A stretch of DNA of 39,841 nt from Microbacterium sp. 67-17. Its GTDB lineage: Bacteria > Actinomycetota > Actinomycetes > Actinomycetales > Microbacteriaceae. Shown here piece by piece: positions 23,462 through 31,495 of this stretch (position 1 is its first letter; each line of letters starts with the position of its first letter). A program made the position numbers and the translations under genes. Below the pieces are notes generated by a model that had not been told where the DNA came from, ran no database searches, and saw only the letters and a program-made list of their open reading frames with translations. The stretch spans positions 1-39,841 of the forward strand of contig NZ_MKTR01000032.1 in NCBI RefSeq assembly GCF_001898325.1, written 5' to 3'.

Positions 23462-24973
23462 TCAGCGACGCGTGCGCCGGCGACGTGGGCGTATCGAGGG
23501 GAGCCGCCCGAACAGCCGCCGCGGCCTGTCGGGCACGACCACCGGCACCGGGGCAGTCACGATCGCGTCGACCGCCAGCGATCCGTTTGTCGGTCCGACG
23601 ATCGGGATGGGCGTGGTCGGTGTCGGTGCGAGCGGCGAGACCGGCATCCGCAGGAGTGCGCGCCGTGCGTGGAGGTACGCGGGCACGAGCACGAGCGTGG
23701 CACCGATCCAGGCGAGCGGGTTGCTCCAGACAACCCCGATGAACCCGAACATCGCGCCCAGCACGATCGCAGCCCCCACGCGCATGACGAGTTCCACGAT
23801 CCCGGTGATGGTCGGGATCAGGGCATGCCCCAGCCCTTGCAGGGCGCCGCGGAGCACGAACAGGATGCCGAGTGCGGCGTAGCTGAAGGCGTTGATGACG
23901 AGCATCGCAGCCGCCATCGAGACGACATCCTCGGACCCGCGACCAACGAACAGCTCGACGATCTGGCTGCCGAAGGCGACGAGAACGAGACCGATCACGA
24001 GAGCGGCGATCGTCGAGATCAGCAGGGATTGCCTGACGCCGCGCAGGATGCGATCGGGTCGCCGCGCGCCGAAGTTCTGGGCGACGTACATCGACACCGC
24101 AAGCCCCAGCGACTGGAGGAGGGCTACAGCAAGCCCGTCGACCCGAGAAGCCGCGGTATAGGCGGCGACCTCGGCGGTGCCAAGCTCGTTCAGCCGCACC
24201 TGCACCGTCAGGGTGCCGATCGCGATGATCGACGCCTGGAAGCCCATCGGCAAACCGAGCCGCAGGTGGTCGATCACCTCCGCGCGTCGAAGTCGCCAGT
24301 CGGCGCGGTGCACATGGAGGGCAGGAACCCGCCGACGCACGTAGTCCAGGCACCAGATCACCGAGAGAGCCTGGGCGATGACGGTGGATGCCGCGGCTCC
24401 GGCGACACCCCACTGGAGGGGTCCGACCGTGACGATGACGAAGGCGACGTTGAGCGCACAAGCGATGCTCAAGAACACCAAGGGAGTGCGCGAATCGCCG
24501 ATCGCCCGGATGATCGCCGAGAGGTAGTTGAAGAACATGATCGCGCCCGAGCCCAGGAAGCTCACCTGCGCGAACACCGCCGCTTGGGGAATCAGAGCTG
24601 GGGGCGTCTGCATCAGCACGAGGAGCGGTTCGGCGACCAGCGGCGCGATAACGGTCAGGACCACGGATGCTGCGGCCGTGAGCACCGTCCCGACAGCTAC
24701 CGACCGGCGCACCCCTGCGGCGTCATGCGCGCCGAAGGCCTGCGCCGTCGGGATCGCGAAGCCCGTCGTCATTCCCCAGGCAAAGCCGAGCAAGAGGAAC
24801 AGCAGGCTGCCCGTCGCGCCAACCGCCGCGAGCGCATCCACGCCGAGCTGGCGACCGACAACGATCGCGTCCACAAACTGGTAGAGCTGCTGCACGACGT
24901 TGCCGATCAGCAACGGTACGGAGAACAGAAGGATCACCCGCCAGGGGTGTCCGGTGATCAGGCTGCGCGCCAT
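23462..24973 (-). CDS. MATE family efflux transporter
   Basis: 503 aa, twelve hydrophobic segments. The N-terminal region (MARSLITGHPWRVILLFSVPLLIGNVVQQLYQFVDAIVVGRQLG) and QASIIAIGTLTVQVRLNELG in the second half match MATE/NorM-DinF multidrug exporters, which expel cationic drugs or metabolites using H+ or Na+. The ATG at 24973 has GAGGG six bases upstream. The frame is open 28 codons further, but that stretch would begin inside a 30-bp palindrome. The C-terminal ~45 residues are a Pro/Arg-rich cytoplasmic tail ending in an arginine cluster, longer than usual. Confidence 0.9.
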   Translation of the reverse strand: MARSLITGHPWRVILLFSVPLLIGNVVQQLYQFVDAIVVGRQLGVDALAAVGATGSLLFLLLGFAWGMTTGFAIPTAQAFGAHDAAGVRRSVAVGTVLTAAASVVLTVIAPLVAEPLLVLMQTPPALIPQAAVFAQVSFLGSGAIMFFNYLSAIIRAIGDSRTPLVFLSIACALNVAFVIVTVGPLQWGVAGAAASTVIAQALSVIWCLDYVRRRVPALHVHRADWRLRRAEVIDHLRLGLPMGFQASIIAIGTLTVQVRLNELGTAEVAAYTAASRVDGLAVALLQSLGLAVSMYVAQNFGARRPDRILRGVRQSLLISTIAALVIGLVLVAFGSQIVELFVGRGSEDVVSMAAAMLVINAFSYAALGILFVLRGALQGLGHALIPTITGIVELVMRVGAAIVLGAMFGFIGVVWSNPLAWIGATLVLVPAYLHARRALLRMPVSPLAPTPTTPIPIVGPTNGSLAVDAIVTAPVPVVVPDRPRRLFGRLPSIRPRRRRTRR

Positions 24974-25032
24974 TCGTGCCCTCGAGTCGTGCGTCGAAGA
25001 TGGGAAGACGGTGTCGTTGAGGGCACCACGAT

Positions 25033-25062
25033 CCAGTGTATCGAATCGATTCGACACACTGG
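25033..25062. promoter_or_regulatory. 30-bp near-perfect palindrome before the MATE gene
   Basis: The core TCGAATCGATTCGA (25041-25054) is a perfect palindrome. The flanks CCAGTGT (25033-25039) and ACACTGG (25056-25062) continue the symmetry, leaving only the symmetric base pair at 25040/25055 unmatched. It lies 60 bases before the MATE start. Its length and symmetry suggest a dimeric (TetR-type or similar) repressor site; no such regulator is next to it in this window. It could also fold as a hairpin. Confidence 0.6.
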
Positions 25063-25127
25063 AAGGGAGGTCCGACGGTTCGCGCGGCGGCGAACTCCTG
25101 CAACCGGAGGCCAGGCCTTCCTAGGTC

Positions 25128-25364
25128 TCAGTCACGTCCCTGACGCTCTCTCATCCTCAATCGCCTCGTCTGGAACCCTGACACGGCACCGAGAACGAGA
25201 CACACCGCGGCAAGCGGAACTGCGACCTGCCACCAGGAGTTGCCTGCGAGCAGGTTCGCGAACAAGATCAGCAGACAAAGGCCGTTCAATCCCAAGGCCA
25301 CGTAGGCGTATTCAGCAGATGTCCACTTCCGCCGGTCGGATCGACGTGAACCGCTCGCGCTCAC
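25128..25364 (-). CDS. Small two-helix membrane protein
   Basis: 78 aa. A basic N-terminus (SRRSDRRKW) is followed by two hydrophobic helices (about residues 21-39 and 44-62) and a basic tail RRLRMRERQGRD. I do not recognise the family. GTG at 25364 is preferred because AAGGA lies five bases upstream; the ATG at 25379 has no ribosome binding site. It lies 74 nt downstream of the ArsR gene on the same strand and could be its operon partner. Small membrane proteins near metal sensors are common, but no function can be assigned. Confidence 0.55.
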   Translation of the reverse strand: MSASGSRRSDRRKWTSAEYAYVALGLNGLCLLILFANLLAGNSWWQVAVPLAAVCLVLGAVSGFQTRRLRMRERQGRD

Positions 25365-25438
25365 CGGGTTCCTTTCCATGTCGTGCCACTGATAGCCAAT
25401 CCGGCCGTTGCCTATGCACGGATTCTGAACCCGCCCCG

Positions 25439-25789
25439 CTAACCCCGTTTGGATTCGGAGGCGAGGTGAGACAAATGGCCCACGGCCTCATCCAGAAGTT
25501 CTGCAACATGCTCGTCGTACAACACGTAGTGCACGTGACGTCCGTCCCGGCTTCCCTCCACGAGGCTGAGGTGTCGCAGCAGCCGCAGGTGGTTGGATAC
25601 GGTGGTCTGTCCCGACCCCAGTTCTTCGCTGAGCTCTGTGACTGTGCTCGGCCGGGCGCGCAGCACGCTCAGGATACGCAATCGCACGGGTGAGGCGAGA
25701 GCCTGCATGATCTCCGAAAGTCGCTCGGCGTCCGCAACTGATAGCACGCCATCCGCTTCGTGCAGGATCTCATCAGTCATGGACACCAT
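25439..25789 (-). CDS. ArsR/SmtB family metal sensor
   Basis: 116 aa. The winged helix-turn-helix (LASPVRLRILSVLRARP, then TELSEELGSGQTTVSNHLRLLRHLSLVEG) is typical. The last helix has D92, H94, H105 and H108 in DEHVAELLDEAVGHLSHL. This D-x-H-x10-H-x2-H pattern is the alpha-5 site of Zn2+/Co2+ sensors such as SmtB and CzrA. No alpha-3 cysteine pair (CxC) is present, arguing against As or Cd/Pb sensing of the ArsR/CadC type. Start at ATG 25789 (GGGGG upstream) or 25780. It is divergent from the P1B ATPase and should repress it until metal binds. Confidence 0.9.
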   Translation of the reverse strand: MVSMTDEILHEADGVLSVADAERLSEIMQALASPVRLRILSVLRARPSTVTELSEELGSGQTTVSNHLRLLRHLSLVEGSRDGRHVHYVLYDEHVAELLDEAVGHLSHLASESKRG

Positions 25790-25824
25790 TCTGCCCCCGC
25801 CGAATACGATAATCATACACATTT

Positions 25825-25844
25825 ACAACATATCATGATGTTGT
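25825..25844. promoter_or_regulatory. ArsR operator before the P1B ATPase
   Basis: ACAACAT (25825-25831) and ATGTTGT (25838-25844) form a perfect 7-bp inverted repeat around a 6-nt centre in an AT-rich island between two divergent genes. This spacing fits ArsR/SmtB dimer sites. It ends 16 bases before the preferred ATPase start. Confidence 0.6.
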
Positions 25845-25860
25845 GATGTATGGTGAACGC

Positions 25861-27894
25861 ATGACAGGCACCTCTCGAACTGCAGCACCTTCCACAGACG
25901 CACATGAGCATGCGCATGGCTCGACACGGTGGGAGCTGTGGTTTGCGATCGCGTCCGGCGTGACGTACGCGGCCGGGATGATCACGGAGTTCGCGTTGGG
26001 GATGCCCTTGCTCGGGATGCCGCTGGCGTTCTTCCTCGCCACCTACTTCTTCGGCGGGTTCTTCACCTTCCGGTCGGCGATCACCTCGACGTTGCGAGGC
26101 AAGTTCGAGGTCGATTTCCTCATGCTCGTGGCCGCGATCGGCGCCGCACTGATCGGAAAATGGGCCGAGGGAGCGGTGCTGCTGTTCCTGTTCAGCCTGG
26201 GACACGCCCTGGAAGAGTACGCCCTGAGCCGGGCGAGCAAGTCCATCGAGGCCCTCGCGGAGCTCGCTCCTCGCACGGCGCTGGTCCGCCGCGACGGCGG
26301 GGAGCCGGTGGAGGTGCCGGTCGAGCAGATCGCGGTCGCGGACATCATCGTGATTCGCCCGAACTCACGAATCCCCTCGGACGGCTTCGTGATCTCGGGC
26401 GTCTCTGCCGTCGACCAGTCGGCGGTCACCGGCGAGTCCATCCCCGTGGAGAAGGAACCCGTCACCGATCCCGAGCGTGCGATGCGCACCATAGACACCC
26501 TGCCGGCAGCAAACCGAGTCTTCGCAGGAACCGTCAACGGATCAGGAGTGCTCGAGGTCGAGGTCACCGCCACGGCGGCCGACTCGACCCTGAGCAAAGT
26601 CGTCGAGCTCGTCCGGACCGCCGACCAGGCCACATCCCCGACCCAGCAGTTCATCGACCGGTTCCAGCGCTGGTACGTGCCCGCCGTGATCATCGGCGTC
26701 GCGGCCACCTTGCTGGTGGCGATGTTCGGGTTCGGGCAGCAGTTCAGCGACGCGTTCTATTTCTCGATGACCGTGCTCGTCGCCGCAAGTCCCTGCGCTC
26801 TCGCGATCGCCACCCCCGCAGCCGTACTCGCGGGGGTTGCCCGCGCCGCTCGCGCGGGCGTGCTCGTCAAGGGAGGCGCGCCCCTGGAGACCCTCGGTCG
26901 GGTCAAGGCGATGGCATTCGACAAGACCGGCACGCTCACCTGGGGCCTTCCCCGCGTCACCTCGGTCATCCCGGTCGACGGCGACGACGGAGCGCTGCTG
27001 ATCCCGACACTGGTCGCGGTGGAAGCCCTCAGCGATCACCCTCTTGCCACAGCGATCGTCCGCGATCTCGCCGACCGCGTCTCCGAGTCCGAGCGGGTCG
27101 ACGCCACAGATCTGAACGCGGTGATCGGCCGCGGTGTGCGCGCCACGATCGACGGTGAGACGGTGGAGGTCGGCAACCTCCGCATGTTCGACGAGCAGCA
27201 GATCACCCTCCCTCCTGCGCTCGACGCGGCGTACGGACATGCCCGCGACTCCGGGCAGACGCTGATGATCGTGCGGCGCGGCGACCGGTTCCTCGGTCTC
27301 GTCGGCGTCATGGACGCCTCCCGCGCGGAGTCGGCCCAGGTGCTCGCCGCGCTGCGCGGCACGAACGTCGGGCGGCTCGTGATGATATCGGGCGACAATC
27401 AGCGGGTCGCTGACGCCGTCGGGCGTGAAGTCGGAGTCGACACGGCCATCGGAGAGCTGCTGCCCGAGGACAAGGTCGCCGAGATCACCCGCCTCGCCCA
27501 GTCCCACCGCCCGATCGCCATGGTCGGCGACGGGGTGAACGACGCCCCAGCGATGGCGCGCGCCGATATCGGCATCGCGATGGGCGCCGCCGGCTCCACC
27601 GTCGCGCTCGAGACCTGCGACATCGCCCTGATGAGCGACGACCTCGGGCGCGTGCCGTTCGCCGTGCGGCTCAGCCGTGCCACCAGCCGGATCATCCGCC
27701 AGAACCTGATCGCCAGCCTCGCCGTCGTCGTCTTCCTGATCATCGCCACCTTCGTCGGCCTGAACATCGGCGCCGTCGTCCTCATCCACGAGGGATCCAC
27801 CCTGATCGTGGTCGGCAACGCCCTCCGGCTCCTCGCCTTCGAGCGCGGAAAGGAACACCACGGCATCGACCACGAGGACAAGCCCGCCCTGTGA
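25861..27894 (+). CDS. P1B-4 type metal-transporting ATPase
   Basis: 677 aa. A short His-rich N-terminus (DAHEHAHG, 13-20) replaces the usual CxxC domain. It has the TGES actuator motif at 190-193, the SPC metal motif at 310-312 (AASPCALAIATPA), the phosphorylation site DKTGTLT with D354, SDHPLA at 391-396, GDGVNDAP, and the late membrane motif HEGST at 643-647. SPC with HEGxT defines the P1B-4 group (CoaT/CtpD-like), exporters of Co2+, Zn2+, Fe2+ and, in some, Cd2+. The C-terminus is again His-rich (EHHGIDHED). ATG at 25861 is preferred because GTG and ATG starts further up overlap or abut the operator. It is controlled by the divergent ArsR. Confidence 0.92.
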   Translation: MTGTSRTAAPSTDAHEHAHGSTRWELWFAIASGVTYAAGMITEFALGMPLLGMPLAFFLATYFFGGFFTFRSAITSTLRGKFEVDFLMLVAAIGAALIGKWAEGAVLLFLFSLGHALEEYALSRASKSIEALAELAPRTALVRRDGGEPVEVPVEQIAVADIIVIRPNSRIPSDGFVISGVSAVDQSAVTGESIPVEKEPVTDPERAMRTIDTLPAANRVFAGTVNGSGVLEVEVTATAADSTLSKVVELVRTADQATSPTQQFIDRFQRWYVPAVIIGVAATLLVAMFGFGQQFSDAFYFSMTVLVAASPCALAIATPAAVLAGVARAARAGVLVKGGAPLETLGRVKAMAFDKTGTLTWGLPRVTSVIPVDGDDGALLIPTLVAVEALSDHPLATAIVRDLADRVSESERVDATDLNAVIGRGVRATIDGETVEVGNLRMFDEQQITLPPALDAAYGHARDSGQTLMIVRRGDRFLGLVGVMDASRAESAQVLAALRGTNVGRLVMISGDNQRVADAVGREVGVDTAIGELLPEDKVAEITRLAQSHRPIAMVGDGVNDAPAMARADIGIAMGAAGSTVALETCDIALMSDDLGRVPFAVRLSRATSRIIRQNLIASLAVVVFLIIATFVGLNIGAVVLIHEGSTLIVVGNALRLLAFERGKEHHGIDHEDKPAL

Positions 27895-27898
27895 CCTG

Positions 27899-27918
27899 CG
27901 GGTCGAGCGCTCGACCCG
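27899..27918. terminator. Bidirectional terminator hairpin
   Basis: CGGGTCGAGCGCTCGACCCG is a perfect 20-bp palindrome lying 5 bases after the ATPase stop and 16 bases after the stop of the convergent ccsB. It can fold on either strand. There is no strong T-tract, as usual in this phylum. Confidence 0.75.
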
Positions 27919-27934
27919 TGCGGTGCGCCTGGGG

Positions 27935-28948
27935 TCAGCTCAGGCCGGAGTAGGCGTGAAGTCCTTTGAAGAACATGTTGACGACCGTGAAGTTGAAGAG
28001 CACCGCGAGGAAGCCGACGATGCACAGCCACGCGGAGCGGGCACCTCGCCACCCCCGTGTGGCGCGGGCATGGATGTAGCCGGCATAGAGCACCCAGATC
28101 ACGAAGGTCCAGACCTCCTTGGTGTCGAACCCCCAGTATCTTCCCCAGGAGTCATTGGCCCAGATCGCGCCGGCAACCAGTGTGAAAGTCCAGAACACGA
28201 AACCGACGATCACGAACCGGTACGCGAGGGACTCGAGCGCTCCCGAGGGCGGCAGCGTGGCCAGGAACCGCGGTCCGCTGTGTGGCGCGCCATCCGCAGG
28301 GGCGGCTGCCGTGAGGCGTTCGCGGCGGGCTTGCAGGAGCTGGGTGACCGACAGGCCGCAGGCGATCGCGAACAGTGCGGTGGCAAGGGATGCGACGAAG
28401 ACGTGGATGACCAGCCACACACTTTTGAGCGGGTCCATGAGTGGGACGACGTCGACGTAGAAGGTGATGGTGGCGCCACCCAGCAGCAGCACCACCATCC
28501 CGATGAGGAACGCGCCGAGGAAGCGGAGGTCGTAGCGGCGCAACACAAGCAGGTACACCGCGACGATCAGGACGGTTCCGGTGAGCGCGAACTCGTACAT
28601 GTTGGCCCACGGCACCCGTCCGGCCGCGATCCCTCGCAGGACTGTGCCGGCCAGGTGGAACAGGAAACCGAGCATTGTCAGCGCCGTTCCGAGCCGTGCC
28701 CACAGCGGCCTCGGTTGAGAACGTGCCGGCTCCGGGGCCACCGGGCGCCGTTCCTGCCAGGCATCTGTGACCGCGGGTGCCGTCGCTGCTCCGACCAGCG
28801 CCGAGTCCCTCAGCGGCACGGCAACGGGAACGGAGCGACGAGCGAGGTCGATGGTGTACGCGATGAACGCGAGGACGTAGGTGGCGATCGCGGTCCAGAC
28901 CAGCAACAGTGAGATGCCATCGAGCGTGAGCGCAGATGATCCGGTCAT
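27935..28948 (-). CDS. ccsB: Cytochrome c biogenesis protein CcsB (CcsA/ResC type)
   Basis: 337 aa, about eight membrane segments. The WWD-type haem-handling motif is present late in the protein (WANDSWGRYWGFDTKEVWTF) together with membrane histidines (for example FLFHLAGTVLRG, and YIHARATRGW). With ResB it forms the System II haem exporter and lyase that attaches haem to cytochromes c outside the cytoplasm. It is the last gene of the large minus-strand cluster, 34 nt after the M23 peptidase, and far from resB (four genes between), which is unusual because the two are normally adjacent. Confidence 0.92.
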   Translation of the reverse strand: MTGSSALTLDGISLLLVWTAIATYVLAFIAYTIDLARRSVPVAVPLRDSALVGAATAPAVTDAWQERRPVAPEPARSQPRPLWARLGTALTMLGFLFHLAGTVLRGIAAGRVPWANMYEFALTGTVLIVAVYLLVLRRYDLRFLGAFLIGMVVLLLGGATITFYVDVVPLMDPLKSVWLVIHVFVASLATALFAIACGLSVTQLLQARRERLTAAAPADGAPHSGPRFLATLPPSGALESLAYRFVIVGFVFWTFTLVAGAIWANDSWGRYWGFDTKEVWTFVIWVLYAGYIHARATRGWRGARSAWLCIVGFLAVLFNFTVVNMFFKGLHAYSGLS

Positions 28949-28982
28949 GATGTGGGTGCCTTCTTTGTCAGGGGTTTGGGCC

Positions 28983-29885
28983 TCAGCCGGCGTTCGCTTG
29001 CAGCCAGATCAGTGAGTCGATGGCGGTTTCGTCGATGTACACCTCGAAGTGCAGATGGTTGCCGGTGGAGCGTCCCGTGGTTCCGACCAGTCCGACCGTC
29101 TGACCGGCAGTGACGGTCTGGCCGACAGAGACCAGTCGGCTCCCGGTCTGCATATGTGGGTAGACGGTGCGGACGCGCTGACCGTTCAGGACGGACTCGA
29201 TCATGACGGTGACGCCGTAGGCGCCATAGCCATCCTGCGAGACGCTGACGACACCGCCTAGGGACGCGTAGACCGGGGTGCCACCGGCGGCGGCCATGTC
29301 GGTGCCCATATGCGCACCGCCGCGGTCGCCGAACCGGTCGGTCACGGTGAACGGGCCGCCTACCGGCCACCGCACGATGCCGCTGCCGGGGGTGACCATG
29401 CTGTAGTCGAACGGCACCAACGCCACGCGCTCCGAAGCGCGAGCACGAGACGCGGCGGCCTCCGCCGCCTCCCTCCGGTCGATCTCCTCCGGGGTCGTAG
29501 CCGAGTAGCTGTCGCGCGTGAGCTGTGTCTGCGTCGCGTCGGACGCCACGATGAGAGACTGCGCGTCTTCCGAGGCGACCCGCTGCATTGACGGTGGCAG
29601 GGGGTCTGTAGACCGCCAGGCGCCGTATGCGGGCAACGCCACGGTCGTGATCAGTCCGCTGACAATCGCGAGCGCAGTCAGTCTCCGCACCGGATGCATC
29701 GTCCGGCGACCGCGCGATGGCGCTGCCGCGACGGCCGGCCGCGGGGTGGGGTCCACGATCGTGCGCGACGGGGAGCCTTCTTGCCGGAGACTGCGACGTG
29801 TGGGGAACGCGCGAGGCTGGTCGCTCGACGGTTCTCCACCTGGCGGGCTGGACCAGGCCTCGGCGACGGGTCTTGGTGCTCTCAT
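28983..29885 (-). CDS. M23 family metallopeptidase (LytM), membrane-anchored
   Basis: 300 aa. A ~65-residue basic/proline-rich cytoplasmic part precedes one membrane segment (about 69-88), an Ala/Glu/Arg-rich stretch (130-152) that may be helical, then a LytM domain. Zinc ligands are visible: H192 and D196 in AHMGTD, and H279 in HLHFE with H277. An intact site suggests real peptidoglycan endopeptidase activity rather than a LytM activator. ATG at 29885 overlaps the lnt stop by 4 nt. Its place in a lipoprotein/cytochrome cluster is unexplained; wall opening for envelope assembly is one guess. Confidence 0.88.
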   Translation of the reverse strand: MRAPRPVAEAWSSPPGGEPSSDQPRAFPTRRSLRQEGSPSRTIVDPTPRPAVAAAPSRGRRTMHPVRRLTALAIVSGLITTVALPAYGAWRSTDPLPPSMQRVASEDAQSLIVASDATQTQLTRDSYSATTPEEIDRREAAEAAASRARASERVALVPFDYSMVTPGSGIVRWPVGGPFTVTDRFGDRGGAHMGTDMAAAGGTPVYASLGGVVSVSQDGYGAYGVTVMIESVLNGQRVRTVYPHMQTGSRLVSVGQTVTAGQTVGLVGTTGRSTGNHLHFEVYIDETAIDSLIWLQANAG

Positions 29886-31495
29886 AGCGGTGTCGACCTC
29901 CGTGGTTCGGCGTGCTTACGCGGGATGAGGGGCCGGACGCGGTCCTGGATCCCGAGCCCGATGAGGGTGATGGCCGCGAGGACGGGGACCAACCCGGTCA
30001 GCCACGGCCCGATGAACACGGCTGCGGTGAGCCCGGTGCGCAATGGAATCGTGCTGATCTCCGCGGCCGTGGTGTCGACGCCGACGCTGTCGGTCGTGCC
30101 GCCGCCGGGCGCGATGACTTCGCTGGTGCCCACGGTGGAGACGTTGACCACAGTCCGGCCGGTTTCGATGGCGCGCATTCTCGCGAAGGCGAGCTGTTGC
30201 AGGTTCTCGTCGGTCCCTCGGAAGTCGGCGTTGTTGGTCTGGAACACGTAGAGTTCCGCGCCGGCGCGGGCACCGTCCCAGATCACCTGGTCGTAGATGA
30301 CGTCGAAGCAGATCGCCAGCCCGACACCGACGTCGTTCACGGTGACGATCGGCGGGTTGCTGCCGGGGGTGTACTCCCGCTGGATCAGCCCGACGAGGTC
30401 CGGGGCGATGCGTTCATACAGCCAACGGTCGGGTACGTATTCGCCGAACGGAACCGGGTTCACCTTGTCGTGCCACTGGCGGGCATCGACATCGGCTGTC
30501 CACAGCAGCGACGTGTTGAACACGTCCGCACCGCGGGTGGTGGCCGCGTTCATCAGCAGTGGCGCCCCCGCCTCGGCCACGACACGGTCCAGCCGAGTCG
30601 CGACCGTGGGTGTCCGCAGGGGGTCAGCATCCACGCTGCCTTCCGGCCACACCAGCAGGTCCATCTGCTGTCCGAGCAGCGGTCGGGAGGCGGCTGCCTG
30701 CACGTCGAGCATTTCGCCGGGCGCCTTGGTGTCGAAGTAGCCGGCGGGGCCGTTGCCCTGAACCCACCCGACCCGAAGCGTCCCAGCGTCAGTGGTGGGA
30801 AATTGCGGGGTTCCGACGAGGACGAGTGTAAGGATCGCGGCGGGGATGATCCCGCGCAAGAACCGAATGCCGCCCGCGCGAACCCATTGCAGAATGCCCG
30901 CGCACAGGGCCACGACCAGCAGACTCAGTCCCGTCGCTCCGGTCCATGAGACGGCCTGAACCAGGGGGCCATCGACCTGTGTCATACCAATCCGCAGCCA
31001 GGGGAATCCACCGTAGGGCCACGACCCCATCACGACTTCACGCGTGGCCCAGAGCCCGCCGATCAGCAACGGCACGGCGATCAGCTGCACAGCCCCACGC
31101 GATCGATACCGCTCCGTCCACCGGTAGGCGAGGGTGATCGGGATGGCCCCGGCACCGAACAGCACGGCCTGCAGGCTGGCGAGAGCCACCCAGGGCACCG
31201 GGCCAAGGAACTGCCCGACCCAGACCAGATGGGTGAAGAAGAACACGACGCCGAAAACCGTGCCGACGAGGAATGCGGTGAGGGCGCTGCGGCCGATCAG
31301 GCTAACCAGCGACATCGTGACTGCCAACAGCGCCAACGGCCACCACCCGATCGCCGGAGTGGCCAGATCCAGCACGAACCCGCCGGCGCCAGCCACCGCA
31401 ATCGCTGCCCACAATGGCAGCCGTGCCGTGCGACCCAGAGGGGGTGCGGTGGTCGTTTCCGGCGGAAACGCGGTGGCGAGAGTGGTCGTGGCCAT
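29882..31495 (-). CDS. lnt: Apolipoprotein N-acyltransferase
   Basis: 537 aa. Several N-terminal membrane segments (about 28-215) are followed by a nitrilase-like extracytoplasmic domain with the catalytic triad E285 (VWPEGS), K344 (HDKVNPVPFGEYVP) and C396 (LAICFDV), then a final membrane helix. It adds the third acyl chain to lipoproteins. The ATG shares one base with the ctaG stop (TGATG). Together with lspA in the same cluster it gives two of the three lipoprotein-maturation enzymes; lgt is absent. It is probably an accessory copy beside a chromosomal housekeeping one, though that cannot be seen here. Confidence 0.92.
   Translation of the reverse strand: MATTTLATAFPPETTTAPPLGRTARLPLWAAIAVAGAGGFVLDLATPAIGWWPLALLAVTMSLVSLIGRSALTAFLVGTVFGVVFFFTHLVWVGQFLGPVPWVALASLQAVLFGAGAIPITLAYRWTERYRSRGAVQLIAVPLLIGGLWATREVVMGSWPYGGFPWLRIGMTQVDGPLVQAVSWTGATGLSLLVVALCAGILQWVRAGGIRFLRGIIPAAILTLVLVGTPQFPTTDAGTLRVGWVQGNGPAGYFDTKAPGEMLDVQAAASRPLLGQQMDLLVWPEGSVDADPLRTPTVATRLDRVVAEAGAPLLMNAATTRGADVFNTSLLWTADVDARQWHDKVNPVPFGEYVPDRWLYERIAPDLVGLIQREYTPGSNPPIVTVNDVGVGLAICFDVIYDQVIWDGARAGAELYVFQTNNADFRGTDENLQQLAFARMRAIETGRTVVNVSTVGTSEVIAPGGGTTDSVGVDTTAAEISTIPLRTGLTAAVFIGPWLTGLVPVLAAITLIGLGIQDRVRPLIPRKHAEPRRSTPL

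Noticed and set aside
23669..25693. 674-codon plus-strand open frame opposite the MATE gene
   Set aside because: Low-complexity Asp/Glu/Arg/His-rich translation, typical of the antisense of a GC-rich membrane protein gene; crosses several real genes and the palindrome.
26542..27873. 443-codon minus-strand frame opposite the P1B ATPase
   Set aside because: Antisense shadow; the plus strand encodes every P-type ATPase motif without interruption.
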